The notes under the pieces are model-generated. The model searched no databases, was not told the DNA's origin, and saw only the letters and a program-made list of their open reading frames with translations. Position numbers and translations under genes: made by a program. Shown here one piece after another: positions 1-7,829 of a stretch of DNA of 64,000 bases; the first letter of the stretch is position 1; each line of letters opens with the position of its first letter. This DNA is from Gordonia hankookensis. Its GTDB lineage: Bacteria; Actinomycetota; Actinomycetes; Mycobacteriales; Mycobacteriaceae. The stretch spans positions 1,178,001 to 1,242,000 of the forward strand of contig NZ_JACWMS010000001.1 of assembly GCF_014673215.1 (NCBI RefSeq), in the 5' to 3' direction.

Positions 1-441
1 GAACAGCCAGAGAACTCCCTTGGCGAAGGCGAGGTCGAGGCCGGAGATGAAGGCGGTCATCACGATCACGAAAATCAGCACGACAATCGTGTAGGTGATC
101 ATCTCACGGCGGGTCGGCCAGATGACCTTCTTCAGTTCGGCGACGACCTGCTGCAGGAAAACCCAGATCCGAACGAACGGATTGCGGCTCTCGCCGGCAG
201 GTGCCTTCTTCTTGCGTTCTTTGACCGCGACCGCGGATCCGGTGTCGGAGTCCGCGCCGCCGTCGGTGCTGGAGGCACTTGTCGATGAACGACGACCCCT
301 CGACGAGCGCTTGCCCGACGGACGCAGTTCACCTGACTCCGCGCCGTCGACGTCTTCGCGACCTTCGAGCTCCTCCACCGACTCGGCGGAGGTGTCCTCC
401 GCGGCGTCTTTGGCGCGGGCAGCTCGATCTCGCTTGCTCAC
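1..441 (-). CDS. secE: Preprotein translocase subunit SecE (C-terminus cut by window edge)
   Basis: SecE is the small membrane subunit of the SecYEG protein-export channel. 147 codons are visible and the frame is still open at base 1. Residues 1-85 form a long charged, Ser/Asp-rich extension typical of actinobacterial SecE. A conserved SecE core follows: an amphipathic stretch with 'VVAELKKVIWPTRREM' and one hydrophobic helix starting 'ITYTIVVLIFVIV'. The GTG at 441 was chosen because an AAGG sequence lies just upstream. tRNA-Trp lies directly upstream, as in the M. tuberculosis trpT-secE-nusG order, so nusG is expected just outside the window. Confidence 0.93.
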   Translation of the reverse strand, partial: MSKRDRAARAKDAAEDTSAESVEELEGREDVDGAESGELRPSGKRSSRGRRSSTSASSTDGGADSDTGSAVAVKERKKKAPAGESRNPFVRIWVFLQQVVAELKKVIWPTRREMITYTIVVLIFVIVMTAFISGLDLAFAKGVLWLF

Positions 442-479
442 CTTCGAGGTCCTCTCGTCTACGTGTGCCCTCACCAGGG

Positions 480-552
<73 letters not shown>

Positions 553-726
553 TTGCGACTGTGCGTGGCTGATAGCCACGGTACAGCTGCCTTCTCGACT
601 TCCTCAGATCGGAGAACTCCCGACAAAACCAACGCGCCACCCTATGGGCAGCGCGCAAGTCTGAGTCAATCCAGACACTTCAGTGTAGATCACTGCCCAG
701 GACAAACCCAAAACGGGTTCCCGCCA

Positions 727-783
727 CCACCGCAGATGTTGCCCATGGACGCGGTGGGCGCACCCATCGGCAACCTTCACCTG
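727..783. repeat. 57-bp direct repeat, copy 1 (upstream of the DUF559 gene)
   Basis: Nearly identical (55 of 57 positions by eye) to 1681-1737. The repeat centres on an inverted repeat, GTTGCC(C/G)ATGG ... CCATCGGCAAC, which has one mismatch in this copy. It ends about 38 bases before the start of the DUF559 gene, so the two copies bracket that gene. Confidence 0.85.
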
Positions 784-821
784 GTCGGAACCGTAGGCCG
801 GAGAACACCGTCCAATTCTGC

Positions 822-1808
822 ATGGGTGTCAACGATGCGATCTGGCAGCACCTGGCGAATCACGACGGCGTGATCACCATGGCAGAGGCGTGTTCGCGCG
901 GATCGAGCAGGCACAGCGTCGCGCGACGCGTCACCTCCGACGAATGGGTCCGGGAGGCCAAGGGCGTGTATCGAGGGGCGGATCACCCGAAGACGCTGCG
1001 TGCGCGGGTCAGGATCGCGGTTGCATCGGTGGGCCCCACGGCCGTCCTGAGCGGGCCGGCAGCTGCCTGGTGGCTCGACCTCGCCTCCGCCTTCCCGCCG
1101 ACGATCACCGTGATCGCGCGGGCGAAGGGACGCCATCGCAACGCCCGGCCCGGCGTGGCGGTCACGCATCGAAGACTCGCCGACACCGATGTCGAGGCAT
1201 CGGACGAACTCGAGGTCACGTCCGTCGCCCTGACGGTCCTGGATACCGCCGCCGAGATGGGTCCGCAGGTCGTCGACAATGCACTGCTCCTCGATCGCGT
1301 GACCGTCGAACAACTGGCCGAGGCCCATGCTCGCTATCCGTCCCGCACCGGCGCAGGTCGGACGCGATTGATCCTCGGCTCCCTGGCGTCCGGCGCCCGA
1401 TCCGAGGCGGAGCGCGTCACGGTCGGCATCTATCGCGATCACGGGATCACCGGCTGGTCCGCGAACCGAATGGTGGAAGGCCATCTGGTCGATTTCGTCT
1501 TCGCAGAATCGATGGTCATCATCGAGATCGACGGATTTGCCTTTCATCGCGACGCGGCCACCTTCCAGCGCGATCGGACCAAGCGCAACAAGCTGATCGC
1601 ATCCGGCTGGACCGTGCTCAACTTCACCTGGGACGACATCACCCGACGACCCGGCGACGTCGCCGCCCAGGTCCGCAGCGCCACCACAGATGTTGCCGAT
1701 GGACGCGGTGGGCGCACCCATCGGCAACCTTCACCTGCGACTACAGCGCTCCCGCCAGGATCTCCACCGCTTCCGCGTATCGGTCCGGTGATGCGGCGGC
1801 GAAGTTGA
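822..1808 (+). CDS. DUF559 / Vsr-like endonuclease-domain protein with N-terminal HTH (AbiEi-like)
   Basis: 328 residues. Residues 12-50 look like the winged-helix segment found at the N-terminus of AbiEi-type antitoxin-like proteins. The C-terminal region (about 225-280) is a DUF559/Vsr-like PD-(D/E)XK nuclease fold, with 'VDFVFAES', 'IIEIDGFAFHRD' and 'RDRTKRNKLIASGWTVLNFTW'. The family is widespread in actinobacteria and its role is unknown; a DNA-related function is inference. The last 40 or so codons are translated from copy 2 of the flanking direct repeat and beyond, and overlap the convergent MocR gene by 68 bases, so the native C-terminus may be altered. No Shine-Dalgarno sequence is visible; CAATTCT just upstream could serve as a -10 for a leaderless mRNA. 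Confidence 0.75.
   Translation: MGVNDAIWQHLANHDGVITMAEACSRGSSRHSVARRVTSDEWVREAKGVYRGADHPKTLRARVRIAVASVGPTAVLSGPAAAWWLDLASAFPPTITVIARAKGRHRNARPGVAVTHRRLADTDVEASDELEVTSVALTVLDTAAEMGPQVVDNALLLDRVTVEQLAEAHARYPSRTGAGRTRLILGSLASGARSEAERVTVGIYRDHGITGWSANRMVEGHLVDFVFAESMVIIEIDGFAFHRDAATFQRDRTKRNKLIASGWTVLNFTWDDITRRPGDVAAQVRSATTDVADGRGGRTHRQPSPATTALPPGSPPLPRIGPVMRRRS
1681..1737. repeat. 57-bp direct repeat, copy 2, containing a perfect 11-bp inverted repeat
   Basis: Second copy of the repeat at 727-783. The arms GTTGCCGATGG (1692-1702) and CCATCGGCAAC (1718-1728) are perfectly complementary, with a 15-base spacer that is itself GC-rich. It lies just beyond the stop codon of the MocR gene (1741) and inside the 3' end of the DUF559 gene, so it could act as a bidirectional terminator hairpin. 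Confidence 0.85.
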
Positions 1809-3141
1809 GTCGGATGAACGGACCGGTCGGCTCGGTCGGAAACCATTCCCCGCCTGCCGAGATGGACAGCCCGCGGGCGAGCGTGCGGGCTGCGACGAGC
1901 TCCGCGTCGGTCGGTGTCCCATCGGAGCCCGCCGCGGGCAGAGCGGCCCACAGATTCAGTCCGCCGCGCGGCACGCGTTCCACCTCGATCATCGGCGCGC
2001 CGGCAGCGAGTGCCCCGACCAGCGCGTCGCGACGTGCCTGCAGCGCTAGACGTAGACGCAGCAGATGAGTGCGCCACGCGGGCCTCGACACCACATCGAG
2101 CGCAACAGACTGCAGGACGGGCGCGACATACAGATCCGACACGGTCAACGCGTTCTCGATCCGTGTCCGGGCGGGCCCGCGCGCAAGCAGCGCGGCGACC
2201 CGAACCGTCAGCGACAGACTCTTGGTCAGCGATCGGATGTAGACGACGTGCCCTTCGGTGTCGGAGCAGACCAGTGGCCTGGGCGTGGTCTCCATCGCGA
2301 AGTCGTGCGCCCAGTCGTCCTCGACGACGAATGCGCGGTGCGCACGGACCACGGCCAGGACATCGTCGCGCTGGGCCGCCGTCCACACGTCACCGGTCGG
2401 GTTGGCAAACGTCGGCTGCACATACCCGAGGCGCGCTCCCGATGTCGCGAACGCCTCGTCGAGATCGGCGGCCGCCGGCGCCCCGTCGGTGCGTGGCACG
2501 GGGACGATGATCAGCCCGGCCTGACGTGCCGCTGCTATCGCGCCCCAGTAGGTCGGCGACTCCATCACGATGGGATCGCCCGGTACGGCCAGAGCGCGGA
2601 ACGTCGCCGCGAGCGCTGCCTGACCGCCGGAAGCGATGACCGCATCCGTGTCCCGCCAGCCCTCCGCATCGAGCTCGTCGACGAACCAGCGACGCAGGTC
2701 GGGCAGCCCGGCCGTCGGTGGGCGATGAAAGCTCTCCTCGCGCCGCGCGACGCGAGCGAAAGCACTGCGGACCTCACGGACGGGCAGGAGGTCGATGTCG
2801 GGGTAGCCGCTGTGCATCGCAATGGTGTCGTGCGGGATCTGGCGCATCGTCGAACCGATCGGCGACGAACCCGCACGTTCCGGTCCGAGCGCCGCGGTCT
2901 GCCACGTGACGTCCGCCCGGTCCGGGACGACGGATCGTGACCGCACGAATGTCCCGGAGCCGGATCGGGTTTCGACGACACCTTCGGCCACGAGCTGCGC
3001 GAGGGCGCGCTGCACCGTCACCGGCCCCGCGCCGAAACGCGATGCCAGCTCACGCGTCGAGGGCAGTCGGGCACCTGCCTCGGCGGTCGCGGCGACAGAA
3101 CGGAGATGTTGCGCGATCCGATGACTGCTATCGTCAGACAT
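1741..3141 (-). CDS. MocR-type regulator: GntR HTH fused to a PLP aminotransferase-like domain
   Basis: 466 residues. The N-terminal winged helix (about 1-70, 'LPSTRELASRFGAGPVTVQRAL') is the GntR type. The rest is a fold-type I aminotransferase-like domain with the Schiff-base lysine in 'SLTKSLS' and the conserved 'GGQAALAATFRAL' and 'ESPTYWG' segments. MocR proteins use PLP or amino compounds as effectors and usually control a divergent neighbour; here that is an EamA transporter. The ATG at 3141 was chosen because a TACTAT -10 lies 8 bases upstream; a longer upstream frame exists but lies wholly inside the divergent gene. The effector is unknown, and export of an amine or amino acid is inference. 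Confidence 0.9.
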   Translation of the reverse strand: MSDDSSHRIAQHLRSVAATAEAGARLPSTRELASRFGAGPVTVQRALAQLVAEGVVETRSGSGTFVRSRSVVPDRADVTWQTAALGPERAGSSPIGSTMRQIPHDTIAMHSGYPDIDLLPVREVRSAFARVARREESFHRPPTAGLPDLRRWFVDELDAEGWRDTDAVIASGGQAALAATFRALAVPGDPIVMESPTYWGAIAAARQAGLIIVPVPRTDGAPAAADLDEAFATSGARLGYVQPTFANPTGDVWTAAQRDDVLAVVRAHRAFVVEDDWAHDFAMETTPRPLVCSDTEGHVVYIRSLTKSLSLTVRVAALLARGPARTRIENALTVSDLYVAPVLQSVALDVVSRPAWRTHLLRLRLALQARRDALVGALAAGAPMIEVERVPRGGLNLWAALPAAGSDGTPTDAELVAARTLARGLSISAGGEWFPTEPTGPFIRLNFAAASPDRYAEAVEILAGAL

Positions 3142-3163
3142 GAAACTGGATAGTAGCGCTATC
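3127..3163. promoter_or_regulatory. Divergent promoter/operator between MocR and EamA genes
   Basis: The two start codons overlap in the tetranucleotide CATG at 3139-3142. TACTAT (minus strand, 3155-3150) and TATCGT (plus strand, 3129-3134) are candidate -10 elements for leaderless transcripts. CTATC/GATAG half-sites occur at 3128-3132, 3149-3153, 3159-3163 and again near 3182. They include the palindrome GATAG-TAGCG-CTATC (3149-3163), a plausible MocR operator. Confidence 0.5.
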
Positions 3164-4111
3164 GCACTGGCCGTGCCGGTGCTATCGCGGCCGGGGACGG
3201 CGTGGGGTCTCCTCGGCGTCGTCGCCTTCTCCTTCACCGTGCCGTTCACCCGGGTCGCCGTTGCCGGCCTCGACCCGCTGTTCATCGGGTGTGGTCGGGC
3301 CGTGGTCGCCGCCGGGCTGGCAGCAGTCGCCCTGTCGATGGGACGCGCCCGAATCCCGACGACCCGGCAGCTCATGAGGCTCGTGCCGGTGTCGATCGGC
3401 GTGGTGGCAGGCTTCCCCATCCTCACGTCGCTCGCGCTCCGCGATGCGGGGGCCGGGCACTCGGCGGTGGTCATCGGTGTGCTTCCGGCCGCCACCGCGG
3501 TCGTCGTGGTGATGCGCACCCGGGAACGACCCAGCCGTCGGTTCTGGGTGGGCGCCACGCTGGGCGTGGCGACCACCGCCGTGTTCACCCTCGTCGGGCA
3601 CGGCGATCTCGGCGCCGCAGGCATCAGCGATCTGTATCTGTTCGGTGCAGTCGTGCTCGCGGCGATCGGCTATGCCCAGGGCGGCCTGATGTCGCGCGAA
3701 CTCGGGGCGTGGCAGACGATCTGCTGGGCGCTGCTGCTGGCGTTGCCGGTCGTGCTGGTCGCCGCGCTCATCGTGACCGAGGGGCGACTGCCGCACGCCA
3801 CCACCGGCCAGTGGGCGGCGTTCGCGTACCTCAGCGCGGTGAGTATGTTTCTCGGCTTCTTCGCCTGGTACCGGGGTCTGGCCATCGGCCCGATGACCAC
3901 GGTCAGTCAGATCCAGCTCGTCCAGCCGGTGCTGACCGTCGCGTGGGCGGTACTGCTGCTCGGCGAACAGCTGACCGTCTCGCTGGTGATCGGCGGTGCC
4001 GCCGTGATCGGTTGCGCCGCGTTCACCGTGCGGAGCCGGGTCGTCGCGCCCTCAGCCGACACGACAGCGCGGCACGAGGCGGATGATCCGTCTCGTGCCG
4101 CGCTGCGGTGA
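3140..4111 (+). CDS. EamA/DMT-family transporter
   Basis: 323 residues, almost entirely hydrophobic, with about ten predicted membrane helices in two EamA repeats (roughly 15-145 and 150-295). The second repeat ends in 'GEQLTVSLVIGGAAVIGCAAF', the usual close of the family. The DMT superfamily exports metabolites such as amino acids or drugs; the substrate here cannot be read from sequence. The start is uncertain: ATG 3140 overlaps the MocR start, and in-frame GTGs at 3173 and 3179 are alternatives. The last 15 codons are encoded by a long perfect inverted repeat that probably serves as a terminator. Confidence 0.88.
   Translation: MKLDSSAIALAVPVLSRPGTAWGLLGVVAFSFTVPFTRVAVAGLDPLFIGCGRAVVAAGLAAVALSMGRARIPTTRQLMRLVPVSIGVVAGFPILTSLALRDAGAGHSAVVIGVLPAATAVVVVMRTRERPSRRFWVGATLGVATTAVFTLVGHGDLGAAGISDLYLFGAVVLAAIGYAQGGLMSRELGAWQTICWALLLALPVVLVAALIVTEGRLPHATTGQWAAFAYLSAVSMFLGFFAWYRGLAIGPMTTVSQIQLVQPVLTVAWAVLLLGEQLTVSLVIGGAAVIGCAAFTVRSRVVAPSADTTARHEADDPSRAALR
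4066..4104. terminator. Long hairpin at the end of the EamA gene, likely bidirectional terminator
   Basis: Perfect 13-bp arms, AGCGCGGCACGAG (4066-4078) and CTCGTGCCGCGCT (4092-4104), with further partial pairing inside. It lies in the last codons of the EamA gene and 25 bases past the stop of the convergent hadAB gene. There is no U-tract, which is common for actinobacterial terminators. Confidence 0.6.
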
Positions 4112-4128
4112 TGTCTGGTGTCGGTCCG

Positions 4129-5211
4129 TCAGTTGAACTGAACGTGCGCCTGCGCGCGGCCGAAGATCTTGCGGTCACCCTGCTTGGCGACCATCGCGAT
4201 CACGCCGCGGCGGGTCTCCGGGTCGAGCGACTTGATCTTGCCGGTGAAGTCGACCTGCGCGTAGCCCTCGGCGGGCACGTACACCGGGCTGGTGAACCGC
4301 ACGTTGTACTCGAAGATCGCGGCCGGGTCGCCGACGAAGCTGCTGATGAAGCTGGCACCCAGCCCCATCGACTGCATGCCGTGCGCGACGACGGTCTCGA
4401 GGCCGATGACCTTCGCGACCTCGTCGGAGAAGTGGATCGGGTTCGGGTCGCCCGCTACACCGGCGTAGTTGACCAGGTTGCCGCGCGTCAGAGTCTTGGT
4501 GACCGGCGGCAACTCCTGACCGACACTCAGGTCGTCGAAGTCGATCGCCGAGTACGCCTTCGGCTCGACCTCGGGATCGGGGAGGTCGTAGCGGTCGAAC
4601 GGGCCGTGCACGGTGTGCGGCATGACCGGCTCACGGTCGACCTTCATCATCACGTGTTCGAGCTTGTCGAGGACCTCGGGATCGGCCTCGACCGCGGGCC
4701 GGGCCACGAGGCTCGTCCAGGTCGTCATGACCGGTTCGTCGCGCTGGTTCCAGATGATGTTCTTGGTGATCAGCACGTCGGTACCGGCCATCTGGCGGAA
4801 CGAGTCGAGCGAGACGTCGCAGATGAGCTGGTCGCCGACCTTGATCGGCTGGTGGAACACCAGGCGCTGGTCGGTCTGCATGATCTGCCACAGGTCGTAT
4901 CCGGTGACGACGTCCTCGAACAGACGACGCTGGGCGATGATCCCGAGCACCGATACGAACGTGGGCGCGGCGATCAGGGTCTCGTGCCCCATGTCCTGCG
5001 CGGCCTTCTCGTTCCAGTGGACCGGGTGGTCGTCCTGCACGGCGCGGGCGTGCTTGCGGACTTCCTCACGGCCGACCTCGTAGTAGTCGTCGACCGTGTA
5101 GTTGAAGCCCACCATCTCCTGGGTGTGGGCGGCGATCTCCGCAGGGGTGAGCTTCACGCCCTTCTTCAACGCGTCGATCCGTTCCTGCACCTCGGCCTCG
5201 CTGACTGACAT
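4129..5211 (-). CDS. hadAB: Fused (3R)-hydroxyacyl-ACP dehydratase HadA-HadB (FAS-II)
   Basis: 360 residues made of two MaoC-like hot-dog domains. The N-terminal half resembles HadA (substrate-binding subunit). The C-terminal half resembles HadB and carries the hydratase-2 motif 'AGVAGDPNPIHFSD' with catalytic Asp and His. In M. tuberculosis HadAB is a two-gene heterodimer that dehydrates 3-hydroxyacyl-ACP during mycolic-acid elongation; here the subunits are one polypeptide. ATG 5211 has a good AAAGGAG Shine-Dalgarno. rpmG lies upstream on the same strand, as in Rv0634B-Rv0635-Rv0636. No hadC-like gene lies between this gene and tRNA-Trp. Confidence 0.93.
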   Translation of the reverse strand: MSVSEAEVQERIDALKKGVKLTPAEIAAHTQEMVGFNYTVDDYYEVGREEVRKHARAVQDDHPVHWNEKAAQDMGHETLIAAPTFVSVLGIIAQRRLFEDVVTGYDLWQIMQTDQRLVFHQPIKVGDQLICDVSLDSFRQMAGTDVLITKNIIWNQRDEPVMTTWTSLVARPAVEADPEVLDKLEHVMMKVDREPVMPHTVHGPFDRYDLPDPEVEPKAYSAIDFDDLSVGQELPPVTKTLTRGNLVNYAGVAGDPNPIHFSDEVAKVIGLETVVAHGMQSMGLGASFISSFVGDPAAIFEYNVRFTSPVYVPAEGYAQVDFTGKIKSLDPETRRGVIAMVAKQGDRKIFGRAQAHVQFN

Positions 5212-5406
5212 CGGATGCCGCTCCTTTGCTCGGCCACTGCGCGCATGGCCAGGATCTCGTGGACGGTCCCTCGTCGGACGAGGGTCGGGCGTGGTCCACG
5301 GCGGTAGGCGTCGCGTGAAGGACAACTCCTGCTACCGCTGGTTGTGTGATGCTGTTCGTTCTCTTACCGGGTCCGGTGACGGAGTCCCCTTGCCACGGTA
5401 ATGGCT

Positions 5407-5434
5407 GCGGGCCACCTCATCAGAGGTAGCCCGC
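5407..5434 (-). terminator. Stem-loop downstream of rpmG
   Basis: GCGGGC-C-ACCTC, loop ATCA, GAGGT-A-GCCCGC forms an 11-bp stem with one mismatch, starting 25 bases past the rpmG stop. No clear U-run follows. It could terminate rpmG or attenuate readthrough into hadAB. Confidence 0.5.
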
Positions 5435-5459
5435 GTATTTGCCATACTTTGCTGATCGC

Positions 5460-5627
5460 TCAGCGCGATTCCTTGTGCGCCTGATGCTTGCCGCAGTTCG
5501 GGCAGAACTTCTTGATCTCGAGGCGATCGGGATCGTTGCGACGGTTCTTCTTGGTGATGTAGTTGCGGTGCTTGCACACCTCGCACGCCAAGGTGATCTT
5601 GGGGCGAACATCTGTTGAGGAGGCCAC
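5460..5627 (-). CDS. rpmG: 50S ribosomal protein L33 (zinc-ribbon type)
   Basis: 55 residues. Typical bacterial L33 with two CXXC pairs, 'CEVC' and 'CPNC', which mark the zinc-containing (C+) form, and the conserved '[21 protein letters not shown]' region. The GTG at 5627 was chosen because it gives the family length and has AAGG seven bases upstream; a longer frame upstream has no family match. It is followed by hadAB on the same strand, a conserved mycolata arrangement, and preceded by a tRNA cluster. Confidence 0.95.
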   Translation of the reverse strand: MASSTDVRPKITLACEVCKHRNYITKKNRRNDPDRLEIKKFCPNCGKHQAHKESR

Positions 5628-5709
5628 TTCGTTGCCTTCTTTCGGGTGGTACGTGGCGGGCTCGGCATGCCCTTTGCGTGTCGGCTCCGAGCTGGTCGGC
5701 ACCGATGTG

Positions 5710-5783
5710 TAGCGGTGGAGGGACTCGATCCCTCGACCTCACGATTATGAGTCGTGCGCTCTAACCAGCTGAGCTACACCGCC
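5710..5783 (-). tRNA. tRNA-Met (CAT anticodon, elongator type)
   Basis: The acceptor stem GGCGGTG pairs with CACCGCT (first pair G-U). The anticodon loop reads CTCATAA, anticodon CAT. The first pair is formed and the sequence resembles mycobacterial metT, so elongator Met is favoured. Ile2 with a modified CAT cannot be formally excluded. Confidence 0.93.
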
Positions 5784-5804
5784 ATGTGGACTGGAGGTCC
5801 AGCG

Positions 5805-5877
5805 AGCCCCCTGACGGAATCGAACCGTCGACCTTTTCCTTACCATGGAAACGCTCTGCCGACTGAGCTAAGGGGGC
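5805..5877 (-). tRNA. tRNA-Thr (GGT anticodon)
   Basis: The acceptor stem GCCCCCT pairs with AGGGGGC. The anticodon stem TTTCC/GGAAA encloses the loop ATGGTAA, anticodon GGT. The T-arm is GGTTCGATTCC and the discriminator is T. It is 21 bases from tRNA-Met. Confidence 0.95.
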
Positions 5878-6002
5878 GTGCCCGAACGAACCCGTGAGCC
5901 GTTCGAGAGCCTTAACGAGGTTACACACGAACCCAGGCGCTCACCAAATCGCTGGTCAGCGACCGGTGGCGAGCGCCATGAGTTCAGCGTGAGACCACGT
6001 TG

Positions 6003-6083
6003 TGGCAGGTATAGGATTCGAACCTATGTAGCTTGCGCGACGGATTTACAGTCCGCTCCCTTTGGCCGCTCGGGCAACCTGCC
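6003..6083 (-). tRNA. tRNA-Tyr (GTA anticodon)
   Basis: The acceptor stem GGCAGGT pairs with ACCTGCC. The anticodon loop CTGTAAA gives GTA. The long variable arm is as expected for class II tRNA-Tyr, and the T-arm is GGTTCGAATCC. It is first in the Tyr-Thr-Met order on the minus strand. Confidence 0.95.
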
Positions 6084-6306
6084 GTGCCGTCCGTCGGACC
6101 GGTGACCGGCCGTAAGAACAACGCCGTGAAGAATACAACGAACTCTCGGTGTCGACGCAAACCGGCTGCTCAGCGCCGTCTCCTGGTCCCGGCCCGGACT
6201 CCTTCGTAGCGACGCGGGCGCAATTGCGCCGACGGTGCGCAGTCGTGTGCCGAGCGTGCGCAGCCGTTCGGCCACCGCACCCGGAAGCACCACACCGCGG
6301 GGCCGA

Positions 6307-6312
6307 TAGGGT
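6307..6312 (+). promoter_or_regulatory. -10 element of yajQ (leaderless mRNA)
   Basis: TAGGGT lies 7 bases before the yajQ ATG. There is no Shine-Dalgarno sequence, so the mRNA probably begins at or next to the start codon. Confidence 0.55.
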
Positions 6313-6319
6313 GTGACCC

Positions 6320-6811
6320 ATGGCAGATTCATCGTTCGACGTGGTGAGCAAGGTCGACCGCCAAGAGGTCGACAACGCCCTCAATCAGGCGGCCAAGGAG
6401 CTGTCGCAGCGCTACGACTTCCGCGGCACCAACACCGGAATCGAGTGGTCCGGCGAAGAGAACATCGTGATCACCTCCGACGCCGAGGAGCGGGCTCAGG
6501 CCGGCCTCGAGGTCTTCAAGGAGAAGCTCATCCGCCGCGACATCTCGCTCAAGGCGTTCGACGCCGGCGAGCCCGCCGCATCGGGCAAGACCTTCAAGAT
6601 CAGCGGCAAGATCGTCGAGGGCATCGACTCCGAGCACGCCAAGAAGATCTCCAAGAAGATCCGCGACGAGGGCCCCAAGGGTGTCAAAGCCCAGATCCAG
6701 GGCGAAGAACTCCGGGTCTCGAGCAAGAAGCGCGACGACCTGCAAGCCGTGATCTCGCTACTCAAGGGTGAGGACTTCGGGATCGCTTTGCAGTTCGTGA
6801 ACTACCGGTAG
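6320..6811 (+). CDS. yajQ: YajQ family nucleotide-binding protein (DUF520/UPF0234)
   Basis: 163 residues, full family length. Begins '[20 protein letters not shown]' and carries the family landmarks '[11 protein letters not shown]' and '[10 protein letters not shown]'. YajQ proteins have two RRM-like folds and bind nucleotides; in some bacteria they bind cyclic di-GMP. The role in actinobacteria is not established. ATG 6320 follows a TAGGGT -10 by 7 bases. The TAG stop is part of the first, degenerate unit of the downstream tandem repeat array. Confidence 0.95.
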   Translation: MADSSFDVVSKVDRQEVDNALNQAAKELSQRYDFRGTNTGIEWSGEENIVITSDAEERAQAGLEVFKEKLIRRDISLKAFDAGEPAASGKTFKISGKIVEGIDSEHAKKISKKIRDEGPKGVKAQIQGEELRVSSKKRDDLQAVISLLKGEDFGIALQFVNYR

Positions 6812-7066
6812 CGGCGACCAAGCAACCGCACCCCCTCGCGACAAAGCAACCACACCCCCCTCGCCGATCGAGTAGCCGCGACGAAGGAACCCGCCCTTCT
6901 CGCCGATCGAGTAGCGGCGACCAAGCAACCGCACTCCTCTCGCCGATCGAGTAGCGGCGACCAAGCAACCGCACCCCCCCCTCGCCGACCGAGTAGCGGC
7001 CACCAAGCAACCGCACTCCTCTCGCCGATCGAGTAGCGGCGACGAAGGAGCCGCGTATCGAGATCG
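6805..7066. repeat. Tandem ~40-bp repeat array with GAGTAGCGGCGAC core
   Basis: Five clear units begin TCGCCGA(T/C)CGAGTAG at about 6861, 6900, 6940, 6982 and 7022, with lengths of 39-42 bases, plus a degenerate unit from 6805. Each carries 'GCGGCGACCAAGCAACCGCA' or a close variant, with runs of C between units. The last unit ends in GTATCGAGATC, giving an inverted relation to CGATCGAG. Related single copies occur at 16008-16052 and 28577-28617. Confidence 0.85.
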
Positions 7067-7072
7067 CCTCCC

Positions 7073-7732
7073 CTACACGATGCCCAACTCGCGCGCCCGC
7101 ACACCGGCCTGGAACCTCGACTGCGCACCGAGCGCCGACATCAGGTCCGCGACCCGTCGCCGATAGGTACGCACACCGAGGCCGAGGCTGCGCGCGGCCG
7201 ATTCGTCCTTGACGCCTCGGGAGAGCAGGTCGAGCACCTGCGGTGCCAGCCGACGGATGTCCGCGATCCGCGCGTCGTAGGTGGCGAGCTCCGTCGCCGA
7301 CCGCCAGGCCGCCTCGAACAGCGACGACACCCCCTGCACGGTGGCGGCCTGCGTGATGACGCTGTAACTGCGCCCGCCTGCGGTCCGATCGCCTGCGAGG
7401 ATCACCAGGCGACGGTCGAGGATGATCGTCTCGTTGATCTCGTCGGTGGTGACTCGGATCTCCGCGCCGAACTGGTCCCGGCGTTTGGCCAACTCGTGCG
7501 CCGCCACGGGGTCGAGCAGTGTCCCGGCCTGGTAGATCTTGCGAACGCGCTGATCGGGCCTGCGCTGCTGCGCGGCCGTGTCCGCGAGTTCCCCCGCGCC
7601 GTGTGACCAGGCGAAGGTCCACAGGTCGTTGGCCGCACACGCCACCTCGACGGCCGACGCGAACAGGTGCGCGGTCCGCGCGAACAGTTCCTCCTCGCCA
7701 CGCACCACGGTGGCGGAATCAGTGCTGTGCAT
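7073..7732 (-). CDS. LuxR-family HTH transcriptional regulator
   Basis: 219 residues. The C-terminal 60 residues are a LuxR/FixJ-type helix-turn-helix ('LLSRGVKDESAARSLGLG', 'RTYRRRVADLMSALGAQSRF'). The N-terminal 150 residues have no receiver-domain aspartate pattern and resemble the unassigned sensory half of TrmB-like or one-component LuxR regulators. ACAATT lies about 6 bases before ATG 7732, suggesting a leaderless transcript. The gene is divergent from the aldo/keto reductase with under 100 bases between them, so it may regulate that gene. The 3' end abuts the tandem repeat array. Confidence 0.8.
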   Translation of the reverse strand: MHSTDSATVVRGEEELFARTAHLFASAVEVACAANDLWTFAWSHGAGELADTAAQQRRPDQRVRKIYQAGTLLDPVAAHELAKRRDQFGAEIRVTTDEINETIILDRRLVILAGDRTAGGRSYSVITQAATVQGVSSLFEAAWRSATELATYDARIADIRRLAPQVLDLLSRGVKDESAARSLGLGVRTYRRRVADLMSALGAQSRFQAGVRARELGIV

Positions 7733-7829
7733 GGCCTCAATTGTGCGCCGGACAGGCCTGACAGCGCAGCCATGGCAGCTTGTTGCCATCGCCTGCGCGG
7801 TCGACGACGACAGAGCAATGCTGGTTTCC

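Noticed and set aside
3142..3624. 160-codon upstream in-frame extension of the MocR regulator
   Set aside because: It is wholly antisense to the EamA transporter and the regulator's HTH begins normally after ATG 3141, which has its own -10.
4108..5208. 366-codon plus-strand frame opposite hadAB
   Set aside because: Shadow of the dehydratase gene in high-GC DNA; low-complexity Val/Arg/Asp composition and no family match.
5212..5325. 38-residue N-terminal extension of HadAB
   Set aside because: The extension would contain the AAAGGAG Shine-Dalgarno of ATG 5211 and has no homology to the family.
6861..7066. Tandem repeats considered as a CRISPR array
   Set aside because: Units are contiguous with almost no unique spacer sequence, no cas genes are nearby, and related single copies occur elsewhere.
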